Shown here piece after piece: positions 25,131 through 34,582 of a DNA stretch of 38,835 nucleotides. The stretch is from Clostridiales bacterium. GTDB taxonomy: Bacteria; Bacillota; Clostridia; Saccharofermentanales; Saccharofermentanaceae. Location: assembly GCA_017649645.1 (NCBI GenBank), contig JAGCGK010000132.1, positions 1 to 38,835 of the forward strand, given 5' to 3'. Position numbers and translations under genes: made by a program. Within the stretch, counting starts at the first letter, position 1. Each line of letters begins with the position of its first letter. The notes beneath the pieces are model-generated. The model was not told where the DNA came from and did not search any database. It saw nothing but the letters and a program-made list of their open reading frames with translations.

Positions 25131-25817
25131 ATGTCACAGACACCACATATTTTGATTTGCGATGATGATCCGGTTGTACACGAATCACTGGCATTATACT
25201 TTGAAAACGAGCACTTTACTCATTCAGATGCATATGACGGAAGAGAAGGACTTGCTATGGTTGCTGAAAACAAACCGGATCTTATCCTTCTTGATGTTAT
25301 GATGCCAGAGCTTACAGGTCTTGAGGTTTGCAAAGAAATCCGCAAGACATTGTCCACGCCTATTATCATTCTCACAGCTAAAGGCGAAGAGATCGACCGA
25401 GTTGTCGGTCTTGAGATCGGTGCTGATGACTATATCGTTAAGCCATTCTCTCCTCGTGAGGTTATTGCAAGAATCAAGGCAGTCCTCAGAAGAAGCAATG
25501 AGCCTACTGAAGTATCCAACATTCTCCGATTTGAAGGATTAGAGATCAACCTTGATAACTATCAGATCAAAGTTAACGGTGAGATCATCCCTTGTACTCC
25601 AAAGGAAGTTGAGATCCTTCACCTCCTCGCATCTAACCAGGGCCAGGTTATGAGCCGTGATCAGATCCTCTTCAAGATCTGGGGTTATGATTTCTCCGGT
25701 GATCCACGTACTGTTGATACTCATATCAAGCGTATCAGACAGAAAGTATTCCTTGACGGAGCTCCATGGAGCATCCAGACTGTTTACAGCGTAGGTTATA
25801 AGTTTGAGGTTGTTTGA
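25131..25817 (+). CDS. OmpR/PhoB family response regulator
   Basis: The 228-residue protein has a receiver domain (about 1-120) with acidic pocket CDDD, phosphoacceptor Asp55 (LILLDVMMPELTG), Thr in IILTAKGEE and Lys104 (VKPFSPREV), then a winged-helix DNA-binding domain ending DTHIKRIRQKV and TVYSVGYKFEV. This is the standard layout of a PhoB/WalR-type activator or repressor. It is transcribed away from the three-lipoprotein operon, which shares the 238-bp upstream region and is therefore a natural target candidate. The kinase gene follows with no gap. Confidence 0.95.
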   Translation: MSQTPHILICDDDPVVHESLALYFENEHFTHSDAYDGREGLAMVAENKPDLILLDVMMPELTGLEVCKEIRKTLSTPIIILTAKGEEIDRVVGLEIGADDYIVKPFSPREVIARIKAVLRRSNEPTEVSNILRFEGLEINLDNYQIKVNGEIIPCTPKEVEILHLLASNQGQVMSRDQILFKIWGYDFSGDPRTVDTHIKRIRQKVFLDGAPWSIQTVYSVGYKFEVV

Positions 25818-25819
25818 TA

Positions 25820-27628
25820 ATGTACAAAAGTGTGTTGCTTCGTAAAACCATCATACTGTTGTTGGTTGCTTTGTTTGCATCCGCTTTGTTCACGACTTTT
25901 GCATTTACCATTGCAGGTAAATCCGCTACTTATCTTTCACAGACTGACAGATCTAAAGAGCAGATCAATTCTCTTGCGTCTTTTTTCAGTACTTATCCTG
26001 AACTTATAGATGACGAGAAGATTACTGATGCTCTTTTTTCTGATACTTCAATAACGGGTAACAGTATTTTCCTCTTTTCAAAGGACGGAGAACTCGTCTA
26101 CTGCCCTACTAACCCGTCTTCAACTGATTCAAAGTATTTCGACGCTTATATTTCCTACATTCAGGACAAAATGCTCGGCAAGCTCACCTTGGAAAAAAAC
26201 TATGAGAGTATCACGATCGGTAAGAATCTTATCGACAAGACTTTCATTATCCAGCAGCCGGTCTACGTTGAAGGAGAGATACAATATTACATCGTTTCCG
26301 TGACTTCCATTTCAGAGAACAATCAACTCGTAAATAAATTTGTTAATGTCCTTTTGATCTCAACACTTTTCGTAGCATTCGGAATGCTCATTCCGGTTTA
26401 TCTCGTAACCAGAAAGATCGTAGACCCTATCAATTCGATCAATAATATCACAAGAGAATATGCTGCAGGAGACTTTTCCGTACGTGCAAACGAGAATTAT
26501 AAAGGCGAGGTCGGAGAGATCGCCAAGTCATTTAACTATCTTGCCGATCAGCTCTCCAAATCCATTTCCGATCTTACGATCGAGCGTAACAGATTGAAAG
26601 AAGTATTCGATGTCATCACAGACGGAATCGTTGTTGTTGATGCCGATATTAAGCCAATTGTTGTAAATAAAACAATGGATACCCTTTTCGATAAGGTACA
26701 GAAGAAAAACCTGTTTACGGAAAAACTTCAGCTCATACCGTTTGATGAAGTATGGGAAGCTTTCTCCAATGTTGTTCAGACTTCCGAAAACTATGACAAC
26801 ACATTGGAAGGTCCTAACTATGCTTATCATGTTGCCATCTTCCCTAAGTATGATATCGACAACGTAACCTGTATCGGTGCTACCGGATTCTTCCGAGATA
26901 TTTCCGAAGAATTGAAACTTGAAAGAACCAGAAAAGATTACGTTGCAAACATATCTCATGAGCTTCGTACACCTCTTCAGACTTTGCGCGGACTTATCGA
27001 GCCATTGTCTGACGGAATGGTTAAAAAGGAAGAAGACCGTATGCGTTACTACGGCATTATCCTCCATGAGACCATGAGACTTTCAAGACTTATCGACGAC
27101 ATGCTTGAGCTTTCAAAGCTCCAGTCCAGAACACTCGCATTTAAGACTTTCCCATTTGACTTGAATCAGCTCCTTATGGAAGTCGAGACTAAGTTCATGC
27201 CGGTAATGAAAGATGCTGAATTGAACTTTAAAGTTTCGTTTAATACCGGCGAACTCCCTACTGTTATGGGTAATCCGGACCGAGTTGAGCAGATCCTTGT
27301 AATACTTATGGATAACGCCAAGAAGTATACTCCTGCAGGCGGTTCTATAACTATCGCTGCTGAGTATCACGAAGATACGGATAAGGTTTTCGTATCAGTT
27401 ATCGATACGGGACAAGGTATCCACGAATACGATATCAATCATATATTTGACAGATTCTTCAAAGCAGACCGTGCAAGAGGTAAAAAAGGTACGGGTCTGG
27501 GTCTTGCTATCGCCAAAGAGCTTCTTACTTACATGGGTGAAGATATCACCGTTGACAGTACCTACGGCGAAGGAACCACATTCACGTTCACTTTGAAGAG
27601 AGTCGGAGCTCAGAATACATGGTTCTAA
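25820..27628 (+). CDS. Membrane sensor histidine kinase
   Basis: The 602-residue kinase has a membrane helix near the N-terminus, an extracellular region of about 130 residues, a second helix (FVNVLLISTLFVAFGMLIPVY split by short breaks), a HAMP linker (INNITREYAAGDFSVRANEN), a PAS-like domain (about 255-360), then the HisKA box with His380 (ISHELRTPLQ) and an ATPase domain with DNAKKYTPAGG, DTGQGI and GTGLGLAIAKEL. It resembles the PhoR/WalK group. The start is taken as ATG at 25820, which is 10 nt from GAGG and overlaps no coding; a TTG at 25814 inside the regulator's end is less likely. It overlaps rluF by 10 nt. The signal is unknown. Confidence 0.93.
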   Translation: MYKSVLLRKTIILLLVALFASALFTTFAFTIAGKSATYLSQTDRSKEQINSLASFFSTYPELIDDEKITDALFSDTSITGNSIFLFSKDGELVYCPTNPSSTDSKYFDAYISYIQDKMLGKLTLEKNYESITIGKNLIDKTFIIQQPVYVEGEIQYYIVSVTSISENNQLVNKFVNVLLISTLFVAFGMLIPVYLVTRKIVDPINSINNITREYAAGDFSVRANENYKGEVGEIAKSFNYLADQLSKSISDLTIERNRLKEVFDVITDGIVVVDADIKPIVVNKTMDTLFDKVQKKNLFTEKLQLIPFDEVWEAFSNVVQTSENYDNTLEGPNYAYHVAIFPKYDIDNVTCIGATGFFRDISEELKLERTRKDYVANISHELRTPLQTLRGLIEPLSDGMVKKEEDRMRYYGIILHETMRLSRLIDDMLELSKLQSRTLAFKTFPFDLNQLLMEVETKFMPVMKDAELNFKVSFNTGELPTVMGNPDRVEQILVILMDNAKKYTPAGGSITIAAEYHEDTDKVFVSVIDTGQGIHEYDINHIFDRFFKADRARGKKGTGLGLAIAKELLTYMGEDITVDSTYGEGTTFTFTLKRVGAQNTWF

Positions 27629-28341
27629 ACGATCAGGAAGAAATCAGGATCAACAAGTACATCTCCTCATCAGGTTATTGCTCCAGAAGAGAAGCAGATA
27701 AGCTTATCGAAGAAGGAAAAGTAACTATTGACGGTGTTGTCGCTGTTAACGGAAGCAAGGTGTTCCCGGGACAGACGGTTCTCGTGGACGGAGAACCTGT
27801 TGTTCCTACAGATGACCATCTTTATATCGCGTTAAATAAGCCTTTGGGAATTACATGTACGACTGATAAGCGTGATAAAGACAACATCATCGATTTTCTC
27901 GGTTTCGAGGAAAGGATCTTCCCTATTGGACGATTAGATAAGAATTCTTCAGGTCTTATCCTTCTTACCAACGACGGTTCCATCGTTAATAAGTTGCTTC
28001 GTGCCGAACACGGACATGAGAAAGAATACGTCGTTAAAGTCGATAAGAAGATCGACGATGAATTCGTAAGGAAGATGAAAAACGGTCTTCCTGTTTTGGA
28101 TCAGATCACTCTTCCCTGCAAGGTTACTCCTACAGGTCCTTACACATTCAAGATAATACTGACTCAGGGGCTTAACCGTCAGATAAGAAGGATGTGCGAA
28201 TATTTAGGCTACCGCGTAGTCAGCCTCAAAAGAATCCGTTTTATGAATATACTCCTGGGTGATATGAAACCGGGTGAATACCGTTATCTCAACAACAAGG
28301 AGAAGCAAATACTTCTTACAAATCGTGCTCGCCTTCCTTGA
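27619..28341 (+). CDS. rluF: 23S rRNA pseudouridine synthase, RluF-like
   Basis: The 240-residue protein has an N-terminal S4 RNA-binding domain (about 9-65, RINKYISSSGYCSRREADKL) and a catalytic domain with Asp107 in PIGRLDKNSSGLILLTNDG. The segments AEHGHEKEYVVKVDKKI and LTQGLNRQIRRMCEYLGYR closely follow the Escherichia coli RluF pattern (pseudouridine at 23S position 2604) rather than RsuA. The ATG lies inside the last codons of the kinase gene, so translation is probably coupled to it. The 3' end overlaps the convergent GH2 gene by 26 bp with no terminator between. Confidence 0.88.
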   Translation: MVLNDQEEIRINKYISSSGYCSRREADKLIEEGKVTIDGVVAVNGSKVFPGQTVLVDGEPVVPTDDHLYIALNKPLGITCTTDKRDKDNIIDFLGFEERIFPIGRLDKNSSGLILLTNDGSIVNKLLRAEHGHEKEYVVKVDKKIDDEFVRKMKNGLPVLDQITLPCKVTPTGPYTFKIILTQGLNRQIRRMCEYLGYRVVSLKRIRFMNILLGDMKPGEYRYLNNKEKQILLTNRARLP

Positions 28342-31300
28342 ACTTAAGAATGAAACTCTCTTTATAAGTTACATTCTTCTTAAGCGGAAGACTTGATGTG
28401 TTTGTCCTTGTTCTCTCGATCTCTTTGGAACAGAAATCCAGGAACAATTCGCAGTATTCATTATTCATCAGCTGCTCCTGATGTAGGAACTCATTCATCT
28501 GCTCAGGAGAATAAGGAAGTACGGTAAACTCGAACTTGTTGTTTCCTTCCCTTACAACTCTGATCTCATCACCAAGTTTATTGGTAAGAACAAGAGTAGA
28601 TGTATCAGTATGTGAGCTGTTCTCGGCTGGCCTGGCATACGGATGATATATCTCATTTGCCTTGGCCTGGAATATGCCGAATCTGGTTGCATTCTTACGG
28701 TCATAGTAAGACTCACCCGGACCTCTTCCGTACCACTTACAGATAACATCATTCTGATTGATCGGAACACGAAGACCGTATCTGACCATATCGTACTTTG
28801 GAGTAAAGTGAAGCGTGATCTTAAGTTCGTTATTATGCATCTCATAACAGATGATTACTTCACCCTTCATAGCAAATGATTTATATCTTGAGATAAGCGT
28901 AAAGACATCGTCGGTTACGCTGTAGTTGCAGCCTGCAAACTGAAGTGAATCCTGTATTCCTTCGTAATCGTTTTCGCGAGAGAAGATAGTTTTCGCGAGG
29001 ATAAAAGACTTGTCTGTTCTGTCGATGTTTGAAGGACATCTGTAAAAGCTCGGAAGGAAGCCGCCGTTAAGGAAATCAAATCCGCCTACGGAAATGTGAT
29101 TAACAGAACCTGTCTTACGATCAAACGCGATCTTGATGTCATCCTTACCTACGATGACACCCTTAGGAAGAGCTATGACATCGATCCTCTGATCATCAAG
29201 TTCCTCTTCCTGCATGATCTCTGTAGCAGATGATTCACCTTCGTCAACGGAAAGATCTGTAATGATCTCATTCTTTTCTTCAGAAGATTCAGAAGCTTCA
29301 TTATTCTCTTCAGAAGAAAGCGGCTGTTCGCTCTCAGACGGAAGGAACGGAAGACCGCTGTCATCAAGAAGACGCTTAACGGTAAACGCATTAAGAGAAC
29401 CGACTGTCTTACCGGTCTTGATAGGGCTGGCGACCTCATCAGTCAATACTTCCTGGAAGAAAGCAACCTCATATCCTTCTTTGGAATAGAAGCTGTCCTT
29501 AGCAAGTTTCAGACTTATATCAAATATCAACTCGTGCGAGAGGGCTTCGTTATACATGGTAATAAACTTCTCATTACCATCTGCCCAACCGTCTTTAAGA
29601 TACTTCTCGACATCAAGATTAAACTTAAGCGTTCTAGTACCGTAAGGCTCGATCTCGGAAACAAGTCCGTTACCGAACATCAATACATTACCGCCGAGAA
29701 TGAGTTTCCATTCGAGGATCATCTCATCCGTAAAAGCAAACGGATGGATATTACGCATCGTAAGTGTTGTCGGATTATTAGGATCCGGGAAGATGTTGAC
29801 CATCTCGCACTGCTTCTTGATATCAAAATAGATAGGATGAGGCTTACGCTCACTATCGACGATACCCTGACCGATACTGCTTCCTACACGGGTCTTTCCA
29901 CCCTCGAGATCGGCCTGATGGATCCACTTATAATCTGCATCATCATCATCAAAATTCGTTCTTCCAGGAATAGTCTTAAACAGATTGACTCCTGTCTTAT
30001 TCTTTCCGAAAATATACGCACGATCAAGGCAGATATCTTCCCAAGGACCGTAAACATTTCCAGCTTCACTCGGGAACGAAGGAAGATCTGAAATGTCGCC
30101 CTTCTGGTCCTTCTCGCAGTACCACGGCCTAGCGTCATCTACTACTTCACACTGATTCTTGATCGTCTTGCATCTGTTGTAATCATAGTTGTAGTTCGGG
30201 AATCCCCAGCAAACGATACTCGGGTGATTCATATGCGCTTCAACATAATCAAACATGTATCTTGAATCCGACATTGCGAATACATAGATACCGTACTGAT
30301 CACAAAGATTAAGTAGCATATCATTAGCCGGGAATGAAGAAACGATTATACCGTTGATTCCGCAGCGCTTCATAAGAACGATATCCTGACGCATCCTGCT
30401 GATAGGAATAGCGATACCATTCTGAGGATCAAACTCATAATATCTGGTAAGCATCAACGGGATTCGTCTGTCGTTGATATTAAGCTTATCAAGAATAACT
30501 TCAGCAGTTCTGAAACCGAACCTTCTTTTCTTCGCACAGATGGTCCTTCCTTCACTGTCGAGAAGTTCCAATACAACATCATACTGAACAGGAGTAGCAT
30601 CAGACCACTGAGCTACGTGAACAGCAACTGCCTGGGATTTAAATACTTCAGATGAGTTGGCATCAACTGTGCCCTCCATCTGCTTCTCGATATTAAGTTT
30701 AACGAACGGAAGATTATAAGGATCATAATCTCCTCTTGCTTCAAGGATAGAAGTCCTTACCGAGAAAGGCATCATATAGTTTGTATGATTCGTGATCTTA
30801 ACATCCATGAAGATCATATAATCTCCACGTGAGATCTTTGCTACATTTTTTCTCTCAGTTCCCTTTTCATCCAATGCCAACTGATCGACATATGTATTAG
30901 GGATACTGCTGCACTTGATATGAAGATTACTCATCTCAAGAAGTGACTCAAAAGTAAGAGAAACAGGTCTGAAAATACCGCTGAAACCGAAGTTTGCCAG
31001 TTCCTTGATTATCTTACCATTCTTATCTCTGTCGTATCTGTTTATTATGACAACGATCGTGTTGATTCCTACCTGTGCAACAGGAGACAAGAGAAGTCTC
31101 TTGTTAGTAAGGATAGAATGTGATGACGTAACGAGTTTACCGTTTACATATACCTCGAAACTACCTGTAATACCTGAAGCTTCAAAGTAGATAGCTCTCT
31201 CCAGGTCTTCTTCCGAAAAGACGGTCGTTGTTCTGTAGATACCGATCTCATCTTCTTCAGCAGATGTGGAGTTATAGTAGTTTTTGTTATTGATACTTGA

Positions 31301-31609
31301 ATCTCTGGATTCCTTGTCGTTTTCGAGAATTTCAGGAAAATCATAAAGAAGATTCTGCGGAAGGCCATAGCCTTCTGTCTGCCATGTAGAAGGAACGTTT
31401 ATGAGATTCCAGTCACTGTCATCAAAATCAGGTGTATCAAAACCCATCGGGATCTCGTTCTCGGATCTCGCAAGGAAGAATTTCCATGTATTAAGAGGCC
31501 TGGAATACGGAGAATCGATCTTACCGAATTCCGGCATCTCCCTTTCAGAGAAAATATAATCAAAAGACTCATACGGCAAAAAGCAGTCATTTGAATAGGT
31601 AAATTCCAT
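28316..31609 (-). CDS. LacZ-type GH2 homologue with degenerate active site
   Basis: The 1097-residue protein follows the LacZ layout: jelly-roll domain with VPSTWQTEGYGLP, FGFSGIFRPVSL, Ig-like domain, TIM-barrel segment, then a beta-sandwich C-terminal domain with GRGPGESYYDRKNATRFG. It has no signal peptide and is probably cytoplasmic. The key positions are altered. WSLGNES with the acid/base Glu of LacZ reads WGFPNYN (468-474), placing Tyr473 there; SHYP, RHEHHP and VVDEANIETHG positions read SSFP, TRYYEFDP and VFAMSDSRYMF. A Glu515 in FPSEAGN might stand for the nucleophile, but no CEYAHAMGN is seen. An acidic Ser/Glu insertion lies at about 755-803. There is no frameshift, so the protein seems to be maintained for binding or another chemistry. 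AAGGA precedes the ATG. Confidence 0.88.
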   Translation of the reverse strand: MEFTYSNDCFLPYESFDYIFSEREMPEFGKIDSPYSRPLNTWKFFLARSENEIPMGFDTPDFDDSDWNLINVPSTWQTEGYGLPQNLLYDFPEILENDKESRDSSINNKNYYNSTSAEEDEIGIYRTTTVFSEEDLERAIYFEASGITGSFEVYVNGKLVTSSHSILTNKRLLLSPVAQVGINTIVVIINRYDRDKNGKIIKELANFGFSGIFRPVSLTFESLLEMSNLHIKCSSIPNTYVDQLALDEKGTERKNVAKISRGDYMIFMDVKITNHTNYMMPFSVRTSILEARGDYDPYNLPFVKLNIEKQMEGTVDANSSEVFKSQAVAVHVAQWSDATPVQYDVVLELLDSEGRTICAKKRRFGFRTAEVILDKLNINDRRIPLMLTRYYEFDPQNGIAIPISRMRQDIVLMKRCGINGIIVSSFPANDMLLNLCDQYGIYVFAMSDSRYMFDYVEAHMNHPSIVCWGFPNYNYDYNRCKTIKNQCEVVDDARPWYCEKDQKGDISDLPSFPSEAGNVYGPWEDICLDRAYIFGKNKTGVNLFKTIPGRTNFDDDDADYKWIHQADLEGGKTRVGSSIGQGIVDSERKPHPIYFDIKKQCEMVNIFPDPNNPTTLTMRNIHPFAFTDEMILEWKLILGGNVLMFGNGLVSEIEPYGTRTLKFNLDVEKYLKDGWADGNEKFITMYNEALSHELIFDISLKLAKDSFYSKEGYEVAFFQEVLTDEVASPIKTGKTVGSLNAFTVKRLLDDSGLPFLPSESEQPLSSEENNEASESSEEKNEIITDLSVDEGESSATEIMQEEELDDQRIDVIALPKGVIVGKDDIKIAFDRKTGSVNHISVGGFDFLNGGFLPSFYRCPSNIDRTDKSFILAKTIFSRENDYEGIQDSLQFAGCNYSVTDDVFTLISRYKSFAMKGEVIICYEMHNNELKITLHFTPKYDMVRYGLRVPINQNDVICKWYGRGPGESYYDRKNATRFGIFQAKANEIYHPYARPAENSSHTDTSTLVLTNKLGDEIRVVREGNNKFEFTVLPYSPEQMNEFLHQEQLMNNEYCELFLDFCSKEIERTRTNTSSLPLKKNVTYKESFILKFKEGEHDL

Positions 31610-31661
31610 ATTCTTTTTCAGTCCTTCCTTTTAACAAACACCTATAATTTCAGACAGTACA

Positions 31662-31670
31662 ATTTTATCA
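31662..31670 (-). promoter_or_regulatory. Extended -10 promoter of the GH2 gene
   Basis: TGATAAAAT on the minus strand, with transcription expected near 31656 and a 47-nt leader with AAGGA before the ATG. No clear -35. Confidence 0.4.
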
Positions 31671-31838
31671 AACTAAGGTTTCAAACATGTTACAGTATCG
31701 AGGTATTTCCGAAAGATTTGGAGCAATTTGCTTTTAGCACAATAATATAAAAAAAATATCCTACTATGGTATGTCCATATTTCAGATTATTAGTGTAGAA
31801 TCAAGAATGTAGATTTTTTTAGTATGGAGGGTCACCTG

Positions 31839-34013
31839 ATGGAACTATTCTTGGGTTTGGTAATTCTGGCTGCTCTCTTGGCATTAGCTTATGCTGCGAT
31901 CAACTTCTATTCCGTTAAGAAATTAGAAGAAGGAACGGAAAGAATGACCGAGATCGCAAAAGCTATTCGTCTCGGAGCTAACACGTTCATCAACTACGAA
32001 TATAAGGTCGTCGCTATCATCGGCGCTATTATTGCAGTAGTCCTTGCAGTTGTTATCTCATGGCAGGGTGCTTGTTCATTTGTACTCGGTGCCGTTATGA
32101 GTGCTACAGCAGGTTATGTAGGTATGAAGATCGCTACCTACGCGAACGTTCGTGTTACCAACAAAGCACGCACAACAAAGAAACTCGGCGATACACTTAA
32201 AGTAGCTTTCAAAGGCGGTTCAGTAATGGGCCTTTGTGTTTCCGGTTTCGCACTTCTCGGTATTTTTCTCGTATATCTCATCTTCGGTTACGGTTTAGGT
32301 CAGATAGCTGATGTTGCTAATGACATCCCTAACACAAACCTTATCGGTCTTAATGCACCGTTCTCAATGACGATCTCAAGTTATGCTCTCGGCTGTTCTA
32401 TCATCGCGATGTTCAACCGTGTAGGCGGTGGTATTTATACAAAGGCTGCAGATATGGGTGCTGACCTCGTTGGTAAGACTGAGGCTCATATTCCTGAGGA
32501 CGATCCTCGTAACCCTGCAACGATCGCTGATAACGTTGGTGACAACGTTGGTGACGTAGCAGGTCTCGGTGCTGACCTTTTGGAGTCTTATGTAGGCGCT
32601 ATCATGTCAGCTGCTATCCTCGCATGTGAGATCTTTAAGACAACTCCTGCTGCTGACAGAGGAGAACTTACAGGTGAGCTTTTGGAAAAGCTTCTCATGT
32701 ACCCTATCTCATTTGCAGCTTGCGGTCTTATCGCATGCGTTATCGGTATTGCATCTATCCTTCTTAAGAGAAAACTCTCCGAAGATCCGCATAGAGAACT
32801 TAACATGGCAACATGGATCTCTGCAGGCGTAACTGCCGTATTCGGACTCGGACTTACATATTTCATCTTTAAGGATTCTCACCTTTCAAGCTTCAAGGCC
32901 GGATGGATCTCTCCATGGCTTGCTGCTATTCTCGGTGTAATAGCCGGAATCGTTATCGGTATCATTGCCGAATACTACACAAGTTATGACTATAAGCCGA
33001 CTAAGATACTTGCCAACGCATCTGTCGAAGGTCCGGCTCTTACAATTACACAGGGTCTCGCACTCGGTATGAAATCCTGTATGGCACCTGTTATCGTTTT
33101 GGGTATCGCTATCGTCGGTTCTTACCAGCTCGGCGGTATGTACGGTATCTCCTGTGCTTCCATCGGAATGCTCAGCTTCGTAGCTGCTACAGTTTCCGTT
33201 GATACATACGGTCCAATCTCCGATAATGCCGGCGGTATCGCAGAAATGAGCTACCTCGAAGAAGGTGTTCGTAACATCACAGATAAACTCGACTCAGTTG
33301 GTAATACAACAGCTGCTATCGGTAAGGGATTCGCGATCGGTTCTGCCGCTCTTGCAACTCTTTCCATGATGAACTCATATCTCTGCTCTTACTCAGAGGG
33401 TGATGCTGTTGACCTTAACCTCCTTAAGCCATTGACACTTGCAGGTGCTCTTGTAGGTGCTGCTCTCCCATTCCTGTTCTCAGGTATGCTCATCGAGGCA
33501 GTTGCCAAGGCAGCTCGTAAGATGGTTGTCGAGGTTCGTCGTCAGTTCAAGGAGATCAAGGGTCTTCTCGAAGGCAAAGTACTCCCTGACTACAAGACAT
33601 GTATCGCAATTTCTTCACAGGGCGCTATCAAAGAGATGAGAGTTCCTGCTATCATGGCAATCCTCTTCCCTGTTATCTCAGGTTTCCTCTTTGGTGCAGA
33701 CTTTGTAGGCGGTATCCTTCTCGGAGCTACTATCTCAGCTATCATGCTCGCTATCTTCACAGGTAACGCAGGTGGTGCATGGGATAACGGTAAGAAGTAC
33801 ATCGAGACAGGCGCAATCGAAGGTCACGGAAAAGGAACACCTGCACACGACGCAGCAGTTGTCGGTGATACAGTCGGTGATCCTTTGAAAGACACTGTTG
33901 GTCCTTCACTCGATATCTTGATCAAGATCATGAGTACGATCTCTCTCGTTGCAGTTACTGTATTCTACAGATACAACCTCTTCGACTTCATCATGAAGAT
34001 GTTTGATAAATAA
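31839..34013 (+). CDS. hppA: Membrane ion-pumping pyrophosphatase, K+-dependent type
   Basis: This enzyme hydrolyses pyrophosphate in the membrane to pump H+ or Na+. The 724-residue protein is rich in membrane helices (about 16) and has the substrate motif DMGADLVGKTEAHIPEDDP followed by DNVGDNVGDVAG, and later DTVGDPLKDTVGPS. GNTTAAIGKGFAIGSA has Ala where K+-independent enzymes have Lys, so the K+-dependent class is inferred; H+ versus Na+ cannot be decided. The ATG at 31839 is chosen because GGAGG (31826-31830) lies 8 nt before it; the ATG at 31824 overlaps that site. A TAGAAT at 31796-31801 is a possible -10. A terminator follows at 34034. Confidence 0.95.
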   Translation: MELFLGLVILAALLALAYAAINFYSVKKLEEGTERMTEIAKAIRLGANTFINYEYKVVAIIGAIIAVVLAVVISWQGACSFVLGAVMSATAGYVGMKIATYANVRVTNKARTTKKLGDTLKVAFKGGSVMGLCVSGFALLGIFLVYLIFGYGLGQIADVANDIPNTNLIGLNAPFSMTISSYALGCSIIAMFNRVGGGIYTKAADMGADLVGKTEAHIPEDDPRNPATIADNVGDNVGDVAGLGADLLESYVGAIMSAAILACEIFKTTPAADRGELTGELLEKLLMYPISFAACGLIACVIGIASILLKRKLSEDPHRELNMATWISAGVTAVFGLGLTYFIFKDSHLSSFKAGWISPWLAAILGVIAGIVIGIIAEYYTSYDYKPTKILANASVEGPALTITQGLALGMKSCMAPVIVLGIAIVGSYQLGGMYGISCASIGMLSFVAATVSVDTYGPISDNAGGIAEMSYLEEGVRNITDKLDSVGNTTAAIGKGFAIGSAALATLSMMNSYLCSYSEGDAVDLNLLKPLTLAGALVGAALPFLFSGMLIEAVAKAARKMVVEVRRQFKEIKGLLEGKVLPDYKTCIAISSQGAIKEMRVPAIMAILFPVISGFLFGADFVGGILLGATISAIMLAIFTGNAGGAWDNGKKYIETGAIEGHGKGTPAHDAAVVGDTVGDPLKDTVGPSLDILIKIMSTISLVAVTVFYRYNLFDFIMKMFDK

Positions 34014-34033
34014 TCAAATCGATTGAGATAACG

Positions 34034-34067
34034 AAAACGGATGCCGCATAAACGACATCCGTTTTTT
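34034..34067. terminator. Terminator between hppA and the DUF3842 gene
   Basis: AAAACGGATG and CATCCGTTTT form a 10-bp stem around a 12-nt loop, followed by a U-run rightward; a shorter one exists leftward. Confidence 0.85.
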
Positions 34068-34068
34068 G

Positions 34069-34476
34069 TTACTTAATTAATTCTTCGATCTTATTAAGTG
34101 TATCCTCGATCAGAGCACTCATCGGCTGTGATTTAATACCCGCTATCATAATGTTGCATTTAGTCATCGGCAGAAGGATCTTTGTCGCTTCACTTTGGGC
34201 AACCGCCAAAGCCATCTTAGGAGTTATCTCCCCGAGAAGCGAATCTGCACAGATGATACCTATAGGTCCTATGATTATATCGGCATTTCTGGAACAGACC
34301 ACTATCGCATTCTCACCTGTTGCTGCATTTTTTGCTCCGCCCTTTATCATCGATGAAGTAGCAATGGTATTGGTTCCGACACAGGTCAATTCGATCTCAG
34401 GGAATCTTCCGATTATGGATTCCGCGAGTTCCTTTCCTATCTTTCCGCCTTGACCGTCGATCAAAAGGATCTTCAT
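34069..34476 (-). CDS. DUF3842 family protein
   Basis: The 135-residue protein starts MKILLIDGQGGKIGKEL, a Rossmann-like glycine-rich turn, and continues with TCVGTNTIATSSMIKGGAKNAATGEN and NADIIIGPIGI, typical of DUF3842, a short clostridial family of unknown function. The start at 34476 is preferred because AAGGCGG lies before it and the family begins here; an upstream ATG at 34536 would add a 20-residue hydrophobic start. It stands alone, divergent from the GH3 gene. Confidence 0.88.
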   Translation of the reverse strand: MKILLIDGQGGKIGKELAESIIGRFPEIELTCVGTNTIATSSMIKGGAKNAATGENAIVVCSRNADIIIGPIGIICADSLLGEITPKMALAVAQSEATKILLPMTKCNIMIAGIKSQPMSALIEDTLNKIEELIK

Positions 34477-34546
34477 ATTTTTATCCGCCTTACTGATTAT
34501 TGACATAAGTATAAAGTATAAGACAAGAAAAAACAAAATCTTGCGT

Positions 34547-34552
34547 TATAAT
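34547..34552 (+). promoter_or_regulatory. Candidate -10 box of the GH3 gene
   Basis: Perfect TATAAT, 30 bp before the GH3 start, followed by GGAGG at 34572-34576. No -35 at standard spacing, so the call is weak. Confidence 0.35.
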
Positions 34553-34582
34553 CTCATTAGCAATTATTATCGGAGGCTTAAA

